DNA of 64,000 nucleotides from Nibribacter ruber (GTDB lineage: Bacteria; Bacteroidota; Bacteroidia; Cytophagales; Hymenobacteraceae), in the NCBI RefSeq assembly GCF_009913235.1, contig NZ_CP047897.1:1054001-1118000 (forward strand), in the 5' to 3' direction. Positions within the stretch are counted from its first letter, which is position 1. Every line of letters starts with the position of its first letter. The notes under the pieces were generated by a model. The model was given only the letters and a program-made list of their open reading frames with translations, ran no database searches and was not told the origin of the DNA. Position numbers and translations under genes: made by a program. Positions 61,384-64,000 of the stretch are shown here, piece by piece.

Positions 61384-62772
61384 ATGACCTGGTTGCGCGC
61401 ATTTTTTGTCTGTCTGCTCTGTCTCCTGCTCTGCGGGATGGCAACACCGTCAGGTGCGCAAAACAAGGCGGTGGCGCCCAAGAAGACGCGTTTGCTGTTT
61501 CTCTTGGATGCCTCTGGCTCTATGCAGGCCAAATGGGAAGAAAGCAACCGCTGGCAGGTGGCCAAAACCATGCTCGCTAAAATGGCCGATTCTCTGGATT
61601 CTTACGGAAACCTGGAGATTGCCTTGCGGGTGTACGGTCACCAATTCACGGTAGCGCAAAAGAACTGCAAGGACTCAAAGCTGGAAGTGCCGTTTGCACC
61701 CAAGAACGCGAAGGCCATAAAGCAGAAGCTGCAAGCCATTACTCCCAAGGGTAATACGCCCATCACGTATTCGCTGCAGCAATCGGCTAATGACTTTCCG
61801 CCCGGCGACAACACCCGCAATGTGATCATCATCATCACAGACGGCGTGGAGAGTTGCGGCGGTGATCCTTGTGCCACGTCCATTGCCTTGCAGAAAAAGC
61901 GCATCTTCTTAAAGCCGTTCATTATTGGCCTAGGCGATGACCCTGAGTATGTGAAGGCATTTAGTTGCATGGGCCAGTTTTACAGCGCTTCAGACATCAG
62001 TACGTTTAGAAAGGTGTTGGACAACGTCATTTCCATCGCGCTGAAGAAAACCACCGTATCTGTGCAGCTCACAGATGAGGCTGGCAAGCCCGTGGAAACC
62101 AACGTGAACATGACCTTCGTGAACAACGTCACAGACCAGCCCGAGTACAATTACGTGCACCACATGGACGCCAACGGCAAGCCTGATGCCCTGGAGATTG
62201 ATGCTTTGCTGAGCTATGACCTGGTCGTGAATACACTGCCTTCTGTGACGTTGCGCAACCTGGACATCAAGCCCGGGCAGAACAACGTGTTCAAGGTGAA
62301 AGCGCCGCAGGGCTCTTTGTTCTTGCAGCAACTGGCACCCACGGCCTATGGCCGGGTTGATGCCTTGATCAGGCCCAAAGGAAACACCGCTTTATTGCAG
62401 CCGCAGCCCTTCCCTAGCAAAGTGAAGTACCTGGCCGGAAGCTATGAAGTGGAGCTATTAACCTTGCCTAGGATCAGGGAGCAGATAAGCATTAAGCAGG
62501 GCCAGACCACGGTACTCAACTTTCCGGCGCCGGGCATCATGAGCATTACGCAGGCGCTGGCCGGCTTTGGCAGTTTGTATGTGCTGGAGGCAGACGGCAG
62601 CCAGCGCTGGATTCATAACTTGCCAGAGACCAGTAGTAAAATTAATTTACCTTTACAGCCGGGCCGTTACCGCCTGGTTTTCAAGATGAAGAATGCCACC
62701 AGCCTCTTCACAGATGTAAAGGACTTTACCATTAAATCAAATCAAACCACATCGCTAAAACTTTTCAACTAA
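61384..62772 (+). CDS. Secreted VWA-domain protein between transketolase halves
   Basis: The 462-residue protein has a signal peptide (LLLCGMATPSGAQ) and a von Willebrand A domain at about 35-215. Its metal-dependent adhesion motif is LDASGSMQAKW, with TPITYSL (Thr) and IIIITDGVESCGGD. Beyond that lie three or so beta-sandwich repeats of 60-70 residues (TTVSVQLTDEAGKPVETNV, LDIKPGQNNVFKVKAPQG, FTIKSNQTTSLKLFN). It probably binds a protein or surface ligand in the periplasm. It starts 26 bp after the tkt N-subunit and ends 5 bp before the C-subunit. Confidence 0.88.
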   Translation: MTWLRAFFVCLLCLLLCGMATPSGAQNKAVAPKKTRLLFLLDASGSMQAKWEESNRWQVAKTMLAKMADSLDSYGNLEIALRVYGHQFTVAQKNCKDSKLEVPFAPKNAKAIKQKLQAITPKGNTPITYSLQQSANDFPPGDNTRNVIIIITDGVESCGGDPCATSIALQKKRIFLKPFIIGLGDDPEYVKAFSCMGQFYSASDISTFRKVLDNVISIALKKTTVSVQLTDEAGKPVETNVNMTFVNNVTDQPEYNYVHHMDANGKPDALEIDALLSYDLVVNTLPSVTLRNLDIKPGQNNVFKVKAPQGSLFLQQLAPTAYGRVDALIRPKGNTALLQPQPFPSKVKYLAGSYEVELLTLPRIREQISIKQGQTTVLNFPAPGIMSITQALAGFGSLYVLEADGSQRWIHNLPETSSKINLPLQPGRYRLVFKMKNATSLFTDVKDFTIKSNQTTSLKLFN

Positions 62773-62777
62773 GATAG

Positions 62778-63737
62778 ATGAAAGATTTCCCATACACCGA
62801 ATCAAAAGACACGCGCTCCGGTTTCGGGGCTGGCCTATTGGAACTGGGCCGTACCAACCCGAACGTGGTAGCTCTTTGCGCCGACCTGACCGGCTCTCTG
62901 AAAATGGACGCCTTCCAGAAAGAATACCCAGAGCGTTTCTTCCAGGTGGGCATTGCCGAAGCCAACATGATTGGACTGGCCGCTGGTATGACCATTGGCG
63001 GTAAAATCCCGTTCACGGGTACGTTTGCCAACTTCTCTACGGGCCGCGTGTATGACCAGATCCGTCAGAGTGTGGCTTATTCTGGCAAGAACGTAAAAAT
63101 CTGTGCGTCGCACGCCGGCTTAACTTTGGGCGAGGACGGAGCCACGCACCAGATTCTGGAGGATGTGGGCATGATGAAGATGCTACCTCACATGACGGTC
63201 ATCAACCCATGTGACTTCAACCAGACCAAAGCCGCCACTATGGCCATTGCTGAATTTGAAGGCCCGGTGTATTTGCGCTTCGGGCGCCCGGTAGTGCCTA
63301 ACTTCACGCCCGCTGACCAGAAGTTTGAGATTGGCAAGGCTTTGATGCTGAATGAAGGCACCGACGTGACCATCATTGCCACCGGTCACCTGGTTTGGAA
63401 AGCTATCTTGGCCGGTAAGATTCTGGCAGAGAAAGGCATCAACGCCGAAATCATCAACATCCACACCATCAAGCCACTAGACGCCAGAGCCATCTTGGAA
63501 TCTGTGCGCAAAACAGGTTGCGTAGTTACTGCAGAAGAGCACAACTACATGGGCGGCTTAGGTGAGTCTGTAGCCCGCGTGTTGGCCCAGGAGTTGCCAT
63601 CTCCGCAGGAGTTTGTGGCCACGCAAGACACCTTCGGGGAAAGCGGAACGCCAGACCAACTCATGGAGAAATACGGCCTGAACGAGCAAGCCATTGTAGC
63701 CGCCGTTGAGAAAGTTATTGCCCGCAAGAAACAGTAG
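62778..63737 (+). CDS. Transketolase, C-terminal subunit
   Basis: The 319-residue protein holds the pyrimidine-binding and C-terminal domains: FFQVGIAEANMIGLAAGMTIGGKIPF with the catalytic Glu, then SHAGLTLGEDGATHQ. VYLRFGRPVVP and AEEHNYMGGLGESVARVLAQ lie near the end. It completes the transketolase begun by the 60500 gene. It starts 5 bp after the VWA gene stop, showing that the VWA gene is embedded in the operon. Confidence 0.96.
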   Translation: MKDFPYTESKDTRSGFGAGLLELGRTNPNVVALCADLTGSLKMDAFQKEYPERFFQVGIAEANMIGLAAGMTIGGKIPFTGTFANFSTGRVYDQIRQSVAYSGKNVKICASHAGLTLGEDGATHQILEDVGMMKMLPHMTVINPCDFNQTKAATMAIAEFEGPVYLRFGRPVVPNFTPADQKFEIGKALMLNEGTDVTIIATGHLVWKAILAGKILAEKGINAEIINIHTIKPLDARAILESVRKTGCVVTAEEHNYMGGLGESVARVLAQELPSPQEFVATQDTFGESGTPDQLMEKYGLNEQAIVAAVEKVIARKKQ

Positions 63738-63786
63738 TTTCGTTGCTCGTTATTAGTTGTTCGTTATTTGAATAATGGCATAATTA

Positions 63787-63817
63787 AGAAGGCTGTTCCA
63801 AGTTTGGACAGCCTTCT
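63787..63817 (+). terminator. Terminator after transketolase C-subunit
   Basis: AGAAGGCTGTCC-type arms pair (AGAAGGCTGT with ACAGCCTTCT) around a short loop. The T-run is shared with the following palindrome. Confidence 0.8.
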
Positions 63818-63819
63818 CT

Positions 63820-63857
63820 CGTTTTTGGGCTGTTTTCTGGAAATAGGGTCAAAAACG
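63820..63857. repeat. Dispersed 38-bp palindrome, copy 23
   Basis: Arms CGTTTTTGGGCTGTTTTC and GAAATAGGGTCAAAAACG flank a CTGG-type centre. It is framed by low-complexity inverted repeats at 63739-63772 and 63951-63985. No gene is seen from 63738 to the window end. Confidence 0.88.
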
Positions 63858-64000
63858 AGAGAATGACTATTTTGCTCAAGCATATTTCCAAACACGTAAA
63901 ACTTACCCTTATCTTTAAACCTCAGCCTTTACTACCCACGTCATAATCTTCGAATAACAAACAACGAATAACCAGCAACGATTGGAAGACCACGAGATAC

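Overview
The window looks like a chromosome segment from a member of the Bacteroidota, most likely Cytophagales and perhaps Hymenobacteraceae (Rufibacter-like). The family-level guess is inference. The phylum rests on the SusC/SusD pair, a T9SS-type C-terminal sorting domain, TAnnTTTG -7 promoter boxes, Bacteroidota-type lipoprotein signals, a split transketolase and DUF4861/DUF5123 proteins. No rRNA, tRNA, phage, CRISPR array or transposase gene was seen.

Region 1 (1-25.8 kb) is a pectin utilisation locus in two divergent arms. The minus arm, read from 16.6 kb leftwards, encodes SusC, SusD, a DUF5123 surface lipoprotein, a DUF4861 protein, pectate lyase, pectinesterase, a GH105 unsaturated-galacturonyl hydrolase, a second pectinesterase, a second pectate lyase with a T9SS tail, and a GH43 enzyme cut by the window edge. 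The plus arm encodes kduI, kduD, a LacI-type regulator, uxaB, uxaC, kdgK, kdgA and an ExuT-like transporter. Extracellular lyases and esterases cut pectin, SusCD import oligomers, GH105 releases unsaturated and saturated uronates, and the plus arm converts them to pyruvate and glyceraldehyde 3-phosphate. The altronate dehydratase step (UxaA) is not in the window. Two matching LacI-type operators lie in the divergent intergenic region, each over a predicted transcription start.

Region 2 (26-50 kb) is mostly housekeeping and stress genes: a band-7-like protein, an S9 peptidase, small paired proteins, an FNR-type reductase, EamA, MsrA, MsrB, a PH-domain protein, DUF5996, XthA, RlmF, RidA, an S41 peptidase, a PfpI-like protein, a DsbA-like protein, a Zn alcohol dehydrogenase and a DASS transporter. 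Between 40.43 and 41.50 kb an AT-rich insert holds two small membrane-protein genes bounded by attC-like folded sites, resembling integron gene cassettes without an integrase. A 165-bp foldback element lies at 38.39-38.55 kb.

Region 3 (50-64 kb) holds core genes: DnaB (with an SSB-like acidic tip at its C-terminus), Mpl, a 3'-5' exonuclease, an M48 lipoprotein protease followed by a possible 25-residue membrane peptide, an FAH-family hydrolase, an M23 peptidase, Bcp, and the two transketolase halves with a VWA-domain gene between them.

The most striking feature is a dispersed family of about 23 near-identical 38-bp palindromes, all intergenic, roughly one per 2.8 kb. Several copies show paired compensatory changes. 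The element has no U-tract and often sits beside a separate ordinary terminator, so it does not look like a simple terminator. It resembles REP-type elements, but no cognate transposase is present here.
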